Assembly: GCA_905236635.1 (NCBI GenBank)
Contig: CAJOCJ010000012.1
Location: 42,274 to 106,273 of the forward strand
Direction: 5' to 3'
Source: an uncultured Bacteroidales bacterium
GTDB taxonomy: Bacteria; Bacteroidota; Bacteroidia; Bacteroidales; F082
DNA length: 64,000 nt
The position numbers were made by a program, and so were the translations under genes. Below are positions 54,202 through 62,782 of the stretch, piece after piece. Within the stretch, counting starts at the first letter, position 1. Each line of letters begins with the position of its first letter. The notes under the pieces were generated by a model that worked only from the letters and a program-made list of their open reading frames with translations, searched no databases and was not told the DNA's origin.

Positions 54202-56053
54202 TAATGAAGTGTTTGGCTTTCTGAAGACAGACGTTGACGTCCACACCATGGGCATGTCAACGATGTCGAATCTGCTGCGTGACTGCGGTTATACCACCGT
54301 CATCGCGCCGGCGGAGGTGATGTGTGCCGCCTCGGATGTCAAGAAAGTCAATAACTTAGGACTTCTTATCAAATGGATCAACGATAACAATATCTCGAGG
54401 CTGAGTTTCAGCTATCGTCTCGACCCTGCGGAAGGCAGGGATTATTTCTGTAACATCTTTTATCAGCTGAAGAGCAGCAAGATGTTTTTCGAAGACGGCG
54501 GCATCATCAAGAGCATGTCGTTTGCGGGTCTGCCTGACACCTGCGTCTTGGTGAAGAAAGTGCTTGGCAGTCAGGTGATTTACTTCCCGGGCGATGAGAC
54601 CGCTGAGGAGGCGCTGATGCGTTATGGCGTACCGAAAGACAAGATTTCGAGCGTGCTGACACAGACCAACCAATATGACAAGGCGCGTTGGGACTTTGCC
54701 AAGAAGCTCATCGAGGAGGAGAGATGCAAAAGCATTGGCATCCCTGACCATTACGGTTATAAGGAGGCTGGCGAGGACAACGATTCATACGTGAAACGAC
54801 TCGCCTATTGCAAGGAAAAACACAGCCTGCCGATAATACGTGTGCATGCGGGTCCGTACAACCCAAACAGATTGGAGGCTATCAAAGAATACAAGTCATG
54901 GGTGAAAGAGCTCGCCGCCACCAGGCTTTTGGATGTGCTCTCGATAGGCAGCTCACAGCTCACGCAGTCGAACTTCGGCGAAGACTGGCAAGGGAAACAC
55001 AATGGTGGCGGCGTGCCCATCAACTCGGAGGTCGAATACAAAGAGATTGCCGAGATTGCCAAGCCGATGCTGGTGCGAACATATTCGGGCACCAAAGACG
55101 TGCCGTGGATGGCGCAGATGCACGAGCGCACCCTGAACATCTCTTGGCATGCACTGTCGTTCTGGTGGTTCTGCGAACTCGACGGCCGCGGCAATAACGA
55201 CTTACTTGAGAACCTCCGCGAACATCTCGAGGCGATACGGTATATAGCTACGACGGGCAAGCCGTTGGAACCTAACGTGCCGCATCATTTTGCGTTCCGT
55301 GGTGGTGACGACGTGACGTATGTCATCTCAGCATATCTCGCGGCAAAGACAGCTAAGAAATTGGGTATCAAGCATTTGATACTTCAAAATATGCTCAATA
55401 CGCCGAAGCAGACATGGGGCGTGCAGGACCTGGCGAAGGGCAGGACGATGCTCCGTCTGGTGCGCGAATTGGAAGACAGTGACTTCAAAGTCAGTCTGCA
55501 ACTCAGGGCGGGTCTCGACTACTTTGCCCCCGACCTTGAGAAGGCTAAGATACAGCTGGCGGCGGTGACAGCCCTGATGGATGACATCGAGCCGGAGAAT
55601 GACGACAGTCCGCAGATAATACATGTGGTGAGTTACTCGGAGGCAGTGCGGCTGGCAACGCCGCCAGTGATTGAGGAGAGTATCAAGATTACGCTATCGG
55701 CATTACGCGAGTATCGTAAGATGAGGAAACTAGGCCTCGTTGAGAACATGAAATACAACGACGACGTGAAGTTCCGTGAAGAGAACCTGTATGCTGAGTG
55801 TAAAGGCGCCATTGAGCTTCTGGAGAAACATATACCGAATCTCTACACCGCCGAGGGTTTATACAAGGTCTTCAAAGAGGGATTCTTCCCGGTGCCTTAT
55901 CTGCTCGATCAACAGAACAAGTATCCGAAGGCGAAGAATTGTTACACCGCGGTGAAGAACGGAGGCGTGAAAGTGGTGGACGAGAAAGGCGAGGTTATCG
56001 ACACTTTAAAAAGATTTAGGAATATTATCGACAAAATCGATGCAAACATTTGA
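54185..56053 (+). CDS. cobalamin-binding, mutase-like enzyme in a polysaccharide operon
   Basis: The 622-residue protein begins with a domain carrying DVHTMG (residues 18-23), which fits the base-off cobalamin motif DxHxxG. ISRLSFSYRL (about 70-79) and EDGG (103-106) lie roughly where SxL and GG are found in B12-dependent mutases. The larger part (about 150-530) looks like an alpha/beta barrel, with SIGSSQLTQSNFGEDW, GGGVPINSEVEYKEIAEIA, RTYSGTKDVPWMAQMHERTL and LQNMLNTPKQTWGVQDLAKG. That recalls glutamate-mutase-type or aminomutase catalytic subunits, but I cannot name the family with certainty. Two adjacent ATGs are possible starts. It overlaps both neighbours (17 and 14 nt). Confidence 0.65.
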   Translation: MMKLLDNEVFGFLKTDVDVHTMGMSTMSNLLRDCGYTTVIAPAEVMCAASDVKKVNNLGLLIKWINDNNISRLSFSYRLDPAEGRDYFCNIFYQLKSSKMFFEDGGIIKSMSFAGLPDTCVLVKKVLGSQVIYFPGDETAEEALMRYGVPKDKISSVLTQTNQYDKARWDFAKKLIEEERCKSIGIPDHYGYKEAGEDNDSYVKRLAYCKEKHSLPIIRVHAGPYNPNRLEAIKEYKSWVKELAATRLLDVLSIGSSQLTQSNFGEDWQGKHNGGGVPINSEVEYKEIAEIAKPMLVRTYSGTKDVPWMAQMHERTLNISWHALSFWWFCELDGRGNNDLLENLREHLEAIRYIATTGKPLEPNVPHHFAFRGGDDVTYVISAYLAAKTAKKLGIKHLILQNMLNTPKQTWGVQDLAKGRTMLRLVRELEDSDFKVSLQLRAGLDYFAPDLEKAKIQLAAVTALMDDIEPENDDSPQIIHVVSYSEAVRLATPPVIEESIKITLSALREYRKMRKLGLVENMKYNDDVKFREENLYAECKGAIELLEKHIPNLYTAEGLYKVFKEGFFPVPYLLDQQNKYPKAKNCYTAVKNGGVKVVDEKGEVIDTLKRFRNIIDKIDANI

Positions 56054-57071
56054 GAGTGAATTAGTTAGGCGATTTTCTTCCATACATGAATTTTTAGGGG
56101 AAGAAAAGGAGGTGAACAAGACACAGCCTCTTGTCAGTGTGTGCGTTGCGACGTACAACCAGCAGGATTTCATCGGGCAGTGTCTTGACGGCATTTTGAT
56201 GCAGAAAACCGACTTTCCGTATGAGATTATCGTGGGTGAAGACGAGTCGTCGGACGACACCAGAGAGATTTGCAAGCGATATGCCGTTGAACATCAGGAT
56301 AAGATAAGGCTGTTTTTGAGAGACAGAAAAGAGTCGCATTTCACCAACCCTGACGGAACAACGAGCAGGTTCAACGGGCTGTGGAACAGGATGTCGTGTC
56401 GCGGCAAATACATAGCTTTCTGTGAAGGCGACGACTATTGGACCGACCCGATGAAGCTGCAGATGCAGGTCGATATCATGGAAAACAACCCGGAAGTGGG
56501 CTTCGTACATACCGATTTTGAGACGTCGGATGGCAAGGTGGGGCATTCGAAATGGCCGACGGAGCCTATCGTGGCAACGGAGATACTTCTCAAGGCGCAG
56601 TGTCATATCGGGAGTCTGACGATGATGTATCGGAGAGACCTCTTGGAGAAAATCCCGAAGATGTATTACACCCAGCGTTTCAAGATGGGCGACCTGCCAA
56701 TGCAGATAGAGATGTCGAGAGAGTGTAAGTTTCAGTATATCAATAAGATAACTGCTGTTTATAGAGTTTTACAGAACTCGGCTTCGCATAACTCCGATAT
56801 ACAAAAAGAGATAGATTTTTACCGATCTGCCCGTGAATGCAGGATGTTTTACGCCAAGCAATACGGCATTGAGCTAAACGAGGACGACAAGCAGCTGTAC
56901 CTGTATATCATGAAGTCGGTGTATGGCAGAAAAGACAAGGCCCTGGCGAAGAAATATCGCAGGGAAGCCAAGGAAAACAAGGCGTTTACACTAGCCACGA
57001 GACTGTTTTATTGGGGTACTGTAAGCCGATTAGGAAATTTATTGTTGAAAATAGCATATAAGTTTGCGTGA
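56040..57071 (+). CDS. family 2 glycosyltransferase
   Basis: The 343-residue GT-A enzyme has PLVSVCVATYNQQDFIGQCL, GEDESSDDT and the DxD-type AFCEGDDYWTDPMKL. It transfers a sugar from a nucleotide donor to the growing lipid-linked unit at the cytoplasmic face. The N-terminal 30 residues before the fold are extra and come from the overlap with the upstream gene. Confidence 0.92.
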   Translation: MQTFESELVRRFSSIHEFLGEEKEVNKTQPLVSVCVATYNQQDFIGQCLDGILMQKTDFPYEIIVGEDESSDDTREICKRYAVEHQDKIRLFLRDRKESHFTNPDGTTSRFNGLWNRMSCRGKYIAFCEGDDYWTDPMKLQMQVDIMENNPEVGFVHTDFETSDGKVGHSKWPTEPIVATEILLKAQCHIGSLTMMYRRDLLEKIPKMYYTQRFKMGDLPMQIEMSRECKFQYINKITAVYRVLQNSASHNSDIQKEIDFYRSARECRMFYAKQYGIELNEDDKQLYLYIMKSVYGRKDKALAKKYRREAKENKAFTLATRLFYWGTVSRLGNLLLKIAYKFA

Positions 57072-58276
57072 TGCCAAAGATTATTCAGATAAACACCGCA
57101 TTGAACTGTGGCTCGCACGGTAGAATCGTGGAGCAGATCTCGCACGTGGCTGCCGAGAGAGGCTTCGAGACCACCATAGTGCATGGCGCAAGGTATCTGA
57201 ATAAGTCGCAATTCTCTGATATTCAGACGACTACGAAGTTGCAAGAGAAGCTTAACGGGGTGAGAAGTCTGCTGTTTGACGCTCATGGTCTTGGTTTGAA
57301 AAATGCCACTAAGTCGTTGATTGCCAAGTTGGAAGAGATAAAGCCAGACATCGTTCATCTGCATAACATCCACGGATATTATCTGAACTATCAGGTTTTG
57401 TTTGACTATCTCGCGAAGAGCGGCGTGCCTGTCGTCTGGACGCTGCACGACTGCTGGAGCATTACGGGACATTGTGCGCAGTTTGAAAACTACAATTGTG
57501 ACAAATGGAAGACGCAATGCCATGATTGTCAATATCTTATGGACTGGTATCCGAAATCGATAATTGACAGGTCGAAGCGTAATTATGAGTTGAAGAAGCA
57601 ATGTTTCACTTCGGTGAAAAACATGACGATAGTGCCGGTGTCGCATTGGCTTGAGGATGTCGTAAAACAGTCGTTTTTGTCGAAATATCCGATAAAAGTC
57701 ATAAATAACGGCGTTGATTTAACGGCATTCCGACCGATAGAGGCGAGTGGAGAAATCTCAAACAAGTTTACCATCCTTGGTGTTGCCTCCAACTGGGACG
57801 ACGACAAAGGTGTGAAAGAGTTTGTGAAACTATCTAAAAATGCTGATTATCAGGTGATTATGGTCGGCGTGAAAGATGATTTGAAGCAGAAATTGCCTAA
57901 GAATATCACTGCGATATCGCGCACCAACAGTCAGGATGAGCTCGCGGAGTATTATTCACGCGCAGATGTCTTCGTGAATCCGACTTACAAAGACACCTTC
58001 CCGACGGTGAATCTCGAGGCTTTGGCTTGTGGAACGCCAGTGGTGACGTACAAGACAGGAGGTAGTCCTGAATCGGTGACAGAAGAGACGGGTATAGTGG
58101 TGGAAAAAGGCTCTTATGATCAGCTTGTGGAGGCCGTTGAGACAATTCATAAAAACGGGAAACATTGTTATTCAGCGGCTTGCAGAGAAAGAGCCGAGAA
58201 GTTTTATAATAAAGACGATCGTTATAAAGATTATATTGATTTGTATGAAAATATCCTTGATAACCGCGACATATAA
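57071..58276 (+). CDS. family 4 glycosyltransferase (GT-B fold)
   Basis: The 401-residue protein from the ATG at 57071 (a GTG one codon upstream is less likely) has an N-terminal acceptor domain with DIVHLHNIHGYYLNYQVLF and VVWTLHDCWSITGHCAQFEN. The C-terminal donor domain has VINNGVDLTAFRP, FVNPTYKDTFPTVNLEALACG and the EX7E-like end of that motif. A Cys cluster (CDKWKTQCHDCQYL) may bind zinc. The start lies within the stop of the previous gene (TGATG). Confidence 0.93.
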   Translation: MPKIIQINTALNCGSHGRIVEQISHVAAERGFETTIVHGARYLNKSQFSDIQTTTKLQEKLNGVRSLLFDAHGLGLKNATKSLIAKLEEIKPDIVHLHNIHGYYLNYQVLFDYLAKSGVPVVWTLHDCWSITGHCAQFENYNCDKWKTQCHDCQYLMDWYPKSIIDRSKRNYELKKQCFTSVKNMTIVPVSHWLEDVVKQSFLSKYPIKVINNGVDLTAFRPIEASGEISNKFTILGVASNWDDDKGVKEFVKLSKNADYQVIMVGVKDDLKQKLPKNITAISRTNSQDELAEYYSRADVFVNPTYKDTFPTVNLEALACGTPVVTYKTGGSPESVTEETGIVVEKGSYDQLVEAVETIHKNGKHCYSAACRERAEKFYNKDDRYKDYIDLYENILDNRDI

Positions 58277-59006
58277 CAGTGCCGAGACCTTGCGCGACAC
58301 CATGCAAAGCGTTCTTAATCAGACGTTTAAGGACGTGGATTACATCATTGTGGACGGTAATTCGAAGGACGGCACCATGGACATAGTGAAGGAGTTCGAG
58401 CCTGAGTTTGAAGGCCGTCTGCGTTGGGTATCGGAGTCCGACAAAGGCATCTACGATGCTATGAACAAAGGCGTGAAGATGGCACAAGGCGAGGTGGTGG
58501 GAATACTAAACAGCGACGACTTCTTCGCTGCCGACGATATCTTGGAGAAAGTCAACAAGACGTTCACGGAAAATCCAACGGTGGAAGGTGTTTACGCTGA
58601 TGTGAGGTATGTCAAATGGGATGAAACTGACAAGACGGTGAGGGTGTTTTCTGGCAAGGATTTCAAGCGCGAGAAGCTCAACTGGGGCAAGATGCCGCCG
58701 CATCCGTCGTTCTATGTGAAACGCGAATGTTACGACAGGTTCGGCCTCTACAGCCTCGATTACCCCATCTGCGCCGACTACGATATGTTTGTGAAGATGA
58801 TATGGGAAGGAAACATCAACACATTGTATATCAACGATATATTTGTGAATATGCGGAGCGGCGGCACCTCGTCAAGCGGCATGAAAGTGCATAAAAAAAT
58901 CATGAGAGAGAGGATGCGCTGCGTGCGCGAACACAAGATGCCGAGTAACTTCTTCAAGCAGAGTTGGCGTTATTTCCAAAGAGTATTCAGTCTGATAAAA
59001 AAATAA
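58245..59006 (+). CDS. family 2 glycosyltransferase
   Basis: From the ATG at 58245 the product is 253 residues: MKISLITATYNSAETLRDTM, DYIIVDGNSKDGT, ESDKGIYDAMNKG and GILNSDDFFA (the DxD region). It is a compact GT-A enzyme of the WfgS/WfeV kind. It overlaps the upstream gene by 32 nt; the earlier in-frame ATG inside that gene lacks family support. Confidence 0.93.
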   Translation: MKISLITATYNSAETLRDTMQSVLNQTFKDVDYIIVDGNSKDGTMDIVKEFEPEFEGRLRWVSESDKGIYDAMNKGVKMAQGEVVGILNSDDFFAADDILEKVNKTFTENPTVEGVYADVRYVKWDETDKTVRVFSGKDFKREKLNWGKMPPHPSFYVKRECYDRFGLYSLDYPICADYDMFVKMIWEGNINTLYINDIFVNMRSGGTSSSGMKVHKKIMRERMRCVREHKMPSNFFKQSWRYFQRVFSLIKK

Positions 59007-59014
59007 TCACAATA

Positions 59015-60379
59015 ATGAAAGAGAAATCCAAATATTTCTACCTGTTGACCTGCAATATCCTGATTACGATCATTGCGGTGATACCTTACGTCTATGTGTG
59101 GCATAACTACTTCAACCAATTGCTGTTCAAGGAGTTCCTCTTCAAAGGAAACTATGCCATGTACTTCGTTTATGCCATCTTTGTGGTGTTTTTTGTGAAC
59201 ATCTTCGGTGGATATAAGCTCGACGTAAGCAAAAAGTCGAATGTGCTGCTGTCACAATGTGTCGGACTGCTGTGCGTCAACTTCTTCGAGATTCTGATCA
59301 CTGACCTGATGGTGGGATATTTCTGGATGATTCCCAAGCTCTCGCTGTATTTCCTGTTTATCTACCTCGCACAGGTGGTGGCACTCTTCATCTTCACTGT
59401 GATTCTGATGGTGGTTTACCGCAAGCTTTTCCCACCTTACACCGTGCTTCTCGTGGTGGGAGAGCATCAGAACAGGATGAAGGAGAAGATGCTCGAGCGT
59501 TACGACAGTTACCAGGTCGCGAAAGAGGTCAGCTATACCGAGATGCTTGAAAACATTGAGGAAACGATAAAACCTTACGACATCATTTTACTCAACGATT
59601 TGCCGAATGAGGTGCGAAACAACATCTTGAAGACCTGTTTTTTGAAGAATAAAAAGGTCTATCTCACCTCGAAAATCTCGGATATCATCATACGGGGCGC
59701 GGAAAACTTGGCAGTCTTCGACACACCGCTGCTTTACACCAACAACCAGGTGCTGACGATACCTCAGAGGGTGATAAAACGACTTGCCGACATCTTCATT
59801 TCATTAATCGGCCTGATAATTCTCTCCCCTTTGATGATCCTGGTGTCGCTGGCGATTTTCCTCTACGACAGAGGTCCGGTCTTTTACCGCCAGACGCGCT
59901 ATACGGTAGGAGGTAGGCAGTTTAAGATTTTGAAGTTCCGCAGCATGATTCCCGATGCCGAGAAAGACGGAGTGGCGCGTCTGGCGGCAGAAAACGACGA
60001 CAGGATAACGCCTGTCGGGAAGTTCATCAGAGCCTGCCGAATCGACGAGTTGCCGCAGTTTATCAACGTGCTGAAAGGCGACATGAGCATCGTCGGTCCG
60101 CGTCCGGAAAGGCCGGAGATTGCTGACGAATACACAAAAGAGGTGCCGGAGTTTGCGTTCCGCCTCAGGGTGAAGGCCGGACTGACAGGCTTCGCACAGA
60201 TTTATGGCAAATACAACACCACCTCATACGACAAACTCAAGCTCGACATGATGTATGTGGAGAATTGTTCTCTGCTTATGGATTTGAAACTCATGCTGTT
60301 GACGCTGAAAGTCATCTTCATGAAAGAGAGCACCGAGGGTTTGGAAGAAGGAAAAACAACAGCAACGAATAAGCAATGA
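59015..60379 (+). CDS. polyprenyl-phosphate sugar-phosphate transferase with N-terminal membrane domain
   Basis: From the ATG at 59015 it has 454 residues. The N-terminal part has four to five transmembrane helices (about 10-150) and a linker domain. A single helix near 255-280 leads into the catalytic domain with RGPVFYRQTRYTVGGRQFKI, LKFRSM, RIDELPQFINVLKGDMSIVG and PRPERPE. It is a WbaP/WcaJ-like initiator that places the first sugar-phosphate on undecaprenyl phosphate. Confidence 0.92.
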   Translation: MKEKSKYFYLLTCNILITIIAVIPYVYVWHNYFNQLLFKEFLFKGNYAMYFVYAIFVVFFVNIFGGYKLDVSKKSNVLLSQCVGLLCVNFFEILITDLMVGYFWMIPKLSLYFLFIYLAQVVALFIFTVILMVVYRKLFPPYTVLLVVGEHQNRMKEKMLERYDSYQVAKEVSYTEMLENIEETIKPYDIILLNDLPNEVRNNILKTCFLKNKKVYLTSKISDIIIRGAENLAVFDTPLLYTNNQVLTIPQRVIKRLADIFISLIGLIILSPLMILVSLAIFLYDRGPVFYRQTRYTVGGRQFKILKFRSMIPDAEKDGVARLAAENDDRITPVGKFIRACRIDELPQFINVLKGDMSIVGPRPERPEIADEYTKEVPEFAFRLRVKAGLTGFAQIYGKYNTTSYDKLKLDMMYVENCSLLMDLKLMLLTLKVIFMKESTEGLEEGKTTATNKQ

Positions 60380-61122
60380 CACCATTGGTTTCAATAATAA
60401 TGCCTTGTTACAACGCTGAGCGTTACATCGCGCAAAGCATAGAGTCGGTTTTGGCTCAGACGTATCAGAACTGGGAGCTGCTCATCACCGACGACGGCTC
60501 AACAGATAAAAGCGTTGAGATTGTCAGCAAATACTGCGAGAAAGACGTAAGGATAAATCTGCTTGTCAACGAGCATAAAGGCATTGCGGAGACGAGAAAT
60601 GCCTCGATTGCGAGAGCAAAGGGAAGATTCGTGGCCTTTTTGGACAGCGACGACCTCTGGAAGAACGACAAACTTGAGAAACAAGTAACTTTTATGCTTG
60701 AAAAGGACGTGGCTTTCACGTATTCAAGCTACGAAGTGATTGATTCTCAGGGAAATATAAAGAAACTTGTAAAAGATGACGGCGTGATGCATTACAACAA
60801 ATATCTGAAAAACACTATCATTTGTTGTGGCACGGTCGTTCTTGACATAGAGAAAATCGGACAGGTCAACAACCCGATTATCACTACCAGCGAAGACATG
60901 GCATCGTGGCTGAGTATCATGAAACAAGGCTATGACGCATATCCGGTGCCGGGTCCGCTACATCAATACCGAATCACGCCAGGCTCAGCTTCAAGCAATA
61001 AAATCAAGGCGGCAAGCGACGTTTGGAGAGTGTACAGAAAGATTGAAAAGCTGTCGTGGTTGAAAGCGGCTATAAACTTCATTTGTTATTCATTTAATGC
61101 AGTTGTAAAACATGTTTTCTGA
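60376..61122 (+). CDS. family 2 glycosyltransferase
   Basis: The 248-residue GT-A enzyme has VSIIMPCYNAERYIAQSIES, ITDDGSTDKSVEI, ARAKGRFVAFLDSDDLWKND and TSEDMASWLSIMK. It is similar to WcaA-type transferases. It overlaps the previous gene by 4 nt and the next by 11 nt. Confidence 0.94.
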   Translation: MTPLVSIIMPCYNAERYIAQSIESVLAQTYQNWELLITDDGSTDKSVEIVSKYCEKDVRINLLVNEHKGIAETRNASIARAKGRFVAFLDSDDLWKNDKLEKQVTFMLEKDVAFTYSSYEVIDSQGNIKKLVKDDGVMHYNKYLKNTIICCGTVVLDIEKIGQVNNPIITTSEDMASWLSIMKQGYDAYPVPGPLHQYRITPGSASSNKIKAASDVWRVYRKIEKLSWLKAAINFICYSFNAVVKHVF

Positions 61123-61918
61123 ATCGGATTTTGAAATATATCGTCACGCGTGGAGATATAATCTGGCTCCAGACAAAGAGAAACAGCTCTCTGATTCTCA
61201 ATGTAAAACATTGTTGAGACAAGGTGGTTGGATGGTTCGTAACACCTTCGATTTCGACTGTAAGGAAGAGACGGATTTCTGGTATCTGATAAAGGATTCT
61301 TTCGGCGGCATGGAGGAACATTCGCAGAATGAGCGTAAAAAACTACGTCATGCCTTGAGAAGTTTTGATTTTCAACTCGTTGATAAAGAACTGGTTAGAC
61401 AAAAAGGCTATCCGATTATCAAGGCCACTTATGTGGATTATAACATCTCTGATCGGGATATGAATGAGAAGATTTTCAACGAATATCTCGACAAATGTAA
61501 AGGAAATCACGATTTTTGGGGTGCTTTTGACGTGGAAACGCAGGAAATGGTGGGCTTTTGCGAGGTTCGTGTCTGGGATGGCGCCTGCGAATACGGCTTG
61601 ATTGGTTTTGACCCGAAATATAAGCACAATGCGACGTATCCGTACTATGGATTTTTCTATAAGATGAATGAGTATTATCTTGATAATCAGAAGTTTAGAT
61701 ATGTTGCAGATGGTGCCAGAAGTATCACTGAGCACTCGAATATTCAACCTTTTTTGGAGAAGAATTTCAATTTCAGAAAGGCATATTGTAAGTTAAAAAT
61801 TAAATATAAATGGTGGTTTGGGGCAATAGTGAGGGTGTTGTTGCCGTTTAGAAGATTGATTTGGAGTAGAAATGTCAAGGCTATTTTGAATATGCATAAG
61901 ATGCAGTATGATAATTAA
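61112..61918 (+). CDS. GNAT-like acyltransferase candidate of unknown specificity
   Basis: The 268-residue protein has no membrane segment. DFWGAFDVETQEMVGFCEVR, then CEYGLIGFDPKYKHNATYPY and RSITEHSNIQPFLEKNFNFR, suggest a GNAT-type fold (beta strand, helix, then a conserved acceptor region). A basic amphipathic C-terminus follows (YKWWFGAIVRVLLPFRRL). I recall similar unnamed proteins in Bacteroides polysaccharide loci. N-acylation of an amino sugar fits the context but is inferred. Confidence 0.6.
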   Translation: MFSESDFEIYRHAWRYNLAPDKEKQLSDSQCKTLLRQGGWMVRNTFDFDCKEETDFWYLIKDSFGGMEEHSQNERKKLRHALRSFDFQLVDKELVRQKGYPIIKATYVDYNISDRDMNEKIFNEYLDKCKGNHDFWGAFDVETQEMVGFCEVRVWDGACEYGLIGFDPKYKHNATYPYYGFFYKMNEYYLDNQKFRYVADGARSITEHSNIQPFLEKNFNFRKAYCKLKIKYKWWFGAIVRVLLPFRRLIWSRNVKAILNMHKMQYDN

Positions 61919-62495
61919 ATATATATTTGACCGACTTTTTTCCCTGATTCTGCTGGTGATTTTGTCGCCAGTGCTGTTGGTGATTTTTATTTTGCATAAA
62001 ATAAAGATGCCGAAGGGGAAGTTTTTGTATCATCAGGTGAGGATTGGGAAAGACGCTAAGCCGTTCACTATCTATAAGATACGCACGATGGCTGAGGGTG
62101 CTGAGGATAAAAACACTGTCTCAGTTGCCAATGACGAGCGCACATTGCCGTTTGGGCACTGGCTTCGTGAGAGCAAGGCTGACACATTTTTTGAACTCAT
62201 TAATATATTAATAGGTGACATGAGTTTTGTGGGTCCTCGTCCCGATGTGCCGGGTTATGCCGACAAGCTCGAGGGCGACGACAGGGTGATTCTCAAGCTC
62301 CGTCCTGGTTTGACGGGTCCGGCATCTATCAAATACAGGCATGAGGACAGAATCTTGGCCGAACAAGACGACCCGCAGCGCTATAATGACGAAGTCATCT
62401 GGCCGGATAAGGTAAAAATCAACAAAGACTACTACGAAAACTGGTCGGTTTGGCTTGACGTTTCTATACTTTGGAAGACTGTTTTTGGAAGATAA
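61908..62495 (+). CDS. minimal phosphoglycosyl transferase (PglC-like)
   Basis: The 195-residue protein has one N-terminal re-entrant hydrophobic segment (YIFDRLFSLILLVILSPVLL) and the catalytic region VRIGKDAKPFTIYKIRTM, ESKADTFFELINILIGDMSF and VGPRPDVPG. It transfers a sugar-1-phosphate to a polyprenyl phosphate. It is the second initiating-type enzyme of the operon and its last gene. Confidence 0.92.
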   Translation: MIIKYIFDRLFSLILLVILSPVLLVIFILHKIKMPKGKFLYHQVRIGKDAKPFTIYKIRTMAEGAEDKNTVSVANDERTLPFGHWLRESKADTFFELINILIGDMSFVGPRPDVPGYADKLEGDDRVILKLRPGLTGPASIKYRHEDRILAEQDDPQRYNDEVIWPDKVKINKDYYENWSVWLDVSILWKTVFGR

Positions 62496-62571
62496 AATAT
62501 TGATAATCAGATATTTAAAAAATTTTATCAAAATATCTTCAAAATTTTGTTGCACGTATTGAAAAACATCG

Positions 62572-62579
62572 TACTTTTG
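62572..62579 (+). promoter_or_regulatory. -7 promoter element of tRNA-Asn
   Basis: TACTTTTG followed by C lies 28 bp upstream of the tRNA. TTG at 62550-62552 is 19 bp before it, a good Bacteroidota -33/-7 pair. Confidence 0.7.
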
Positions 62580-62607
62580 CAACCGCAAACGGAGAAAACC
62601 GTTTTTC

Positions 62608-62681
62608 GCCTCCTTAGCTCAGTTGGTTAGAGCATCTGACTGTTAATCAGGGGGTCTCAGGTTCAAGTCCTGAAGGGGGCG
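62608..62681 (+). tRNA. tRNA-Asn (GTT)
   Basis: This is a 74-nt cloverleaf with acceptor arms GCCTCCT and AGGGGGC, D arm GCTCAGTTGGTTAGAGC, anticodon loop CTGTTAA with GTT, and T arm TCAGGTTCAAGTCCTGA. Discriminator G; CCA is not encoded. Confidence 0.96.
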
Positions 62682-62687
62682 CGAGAG

Positions 62688-62708
62688 ATTACAAAGTGTA
62701 ATTTTTTA
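62688..62708 (+). terminator. short terminator after tRNA-Asn
   Basis: ATTAC (62688-62692) and GTAAT (62698-62702) form a 5-bp stem followed by TTTTTT. Confidence 0.55.
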
Positions 62709-62782
62709 TGTTTCATGTTATTAATTGAGAGAATGGATTCCATACGGCGTTCATTCTTTTTTTATTCAAAAACAAAAAGAAC

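Noticed and set aside
62608..62681. tRNA-Asn as an integration site bounding the polysaccharide operon
   Set aside because: No integrase gene and no direct repeat of the tRNA 3' end is visible within the window.
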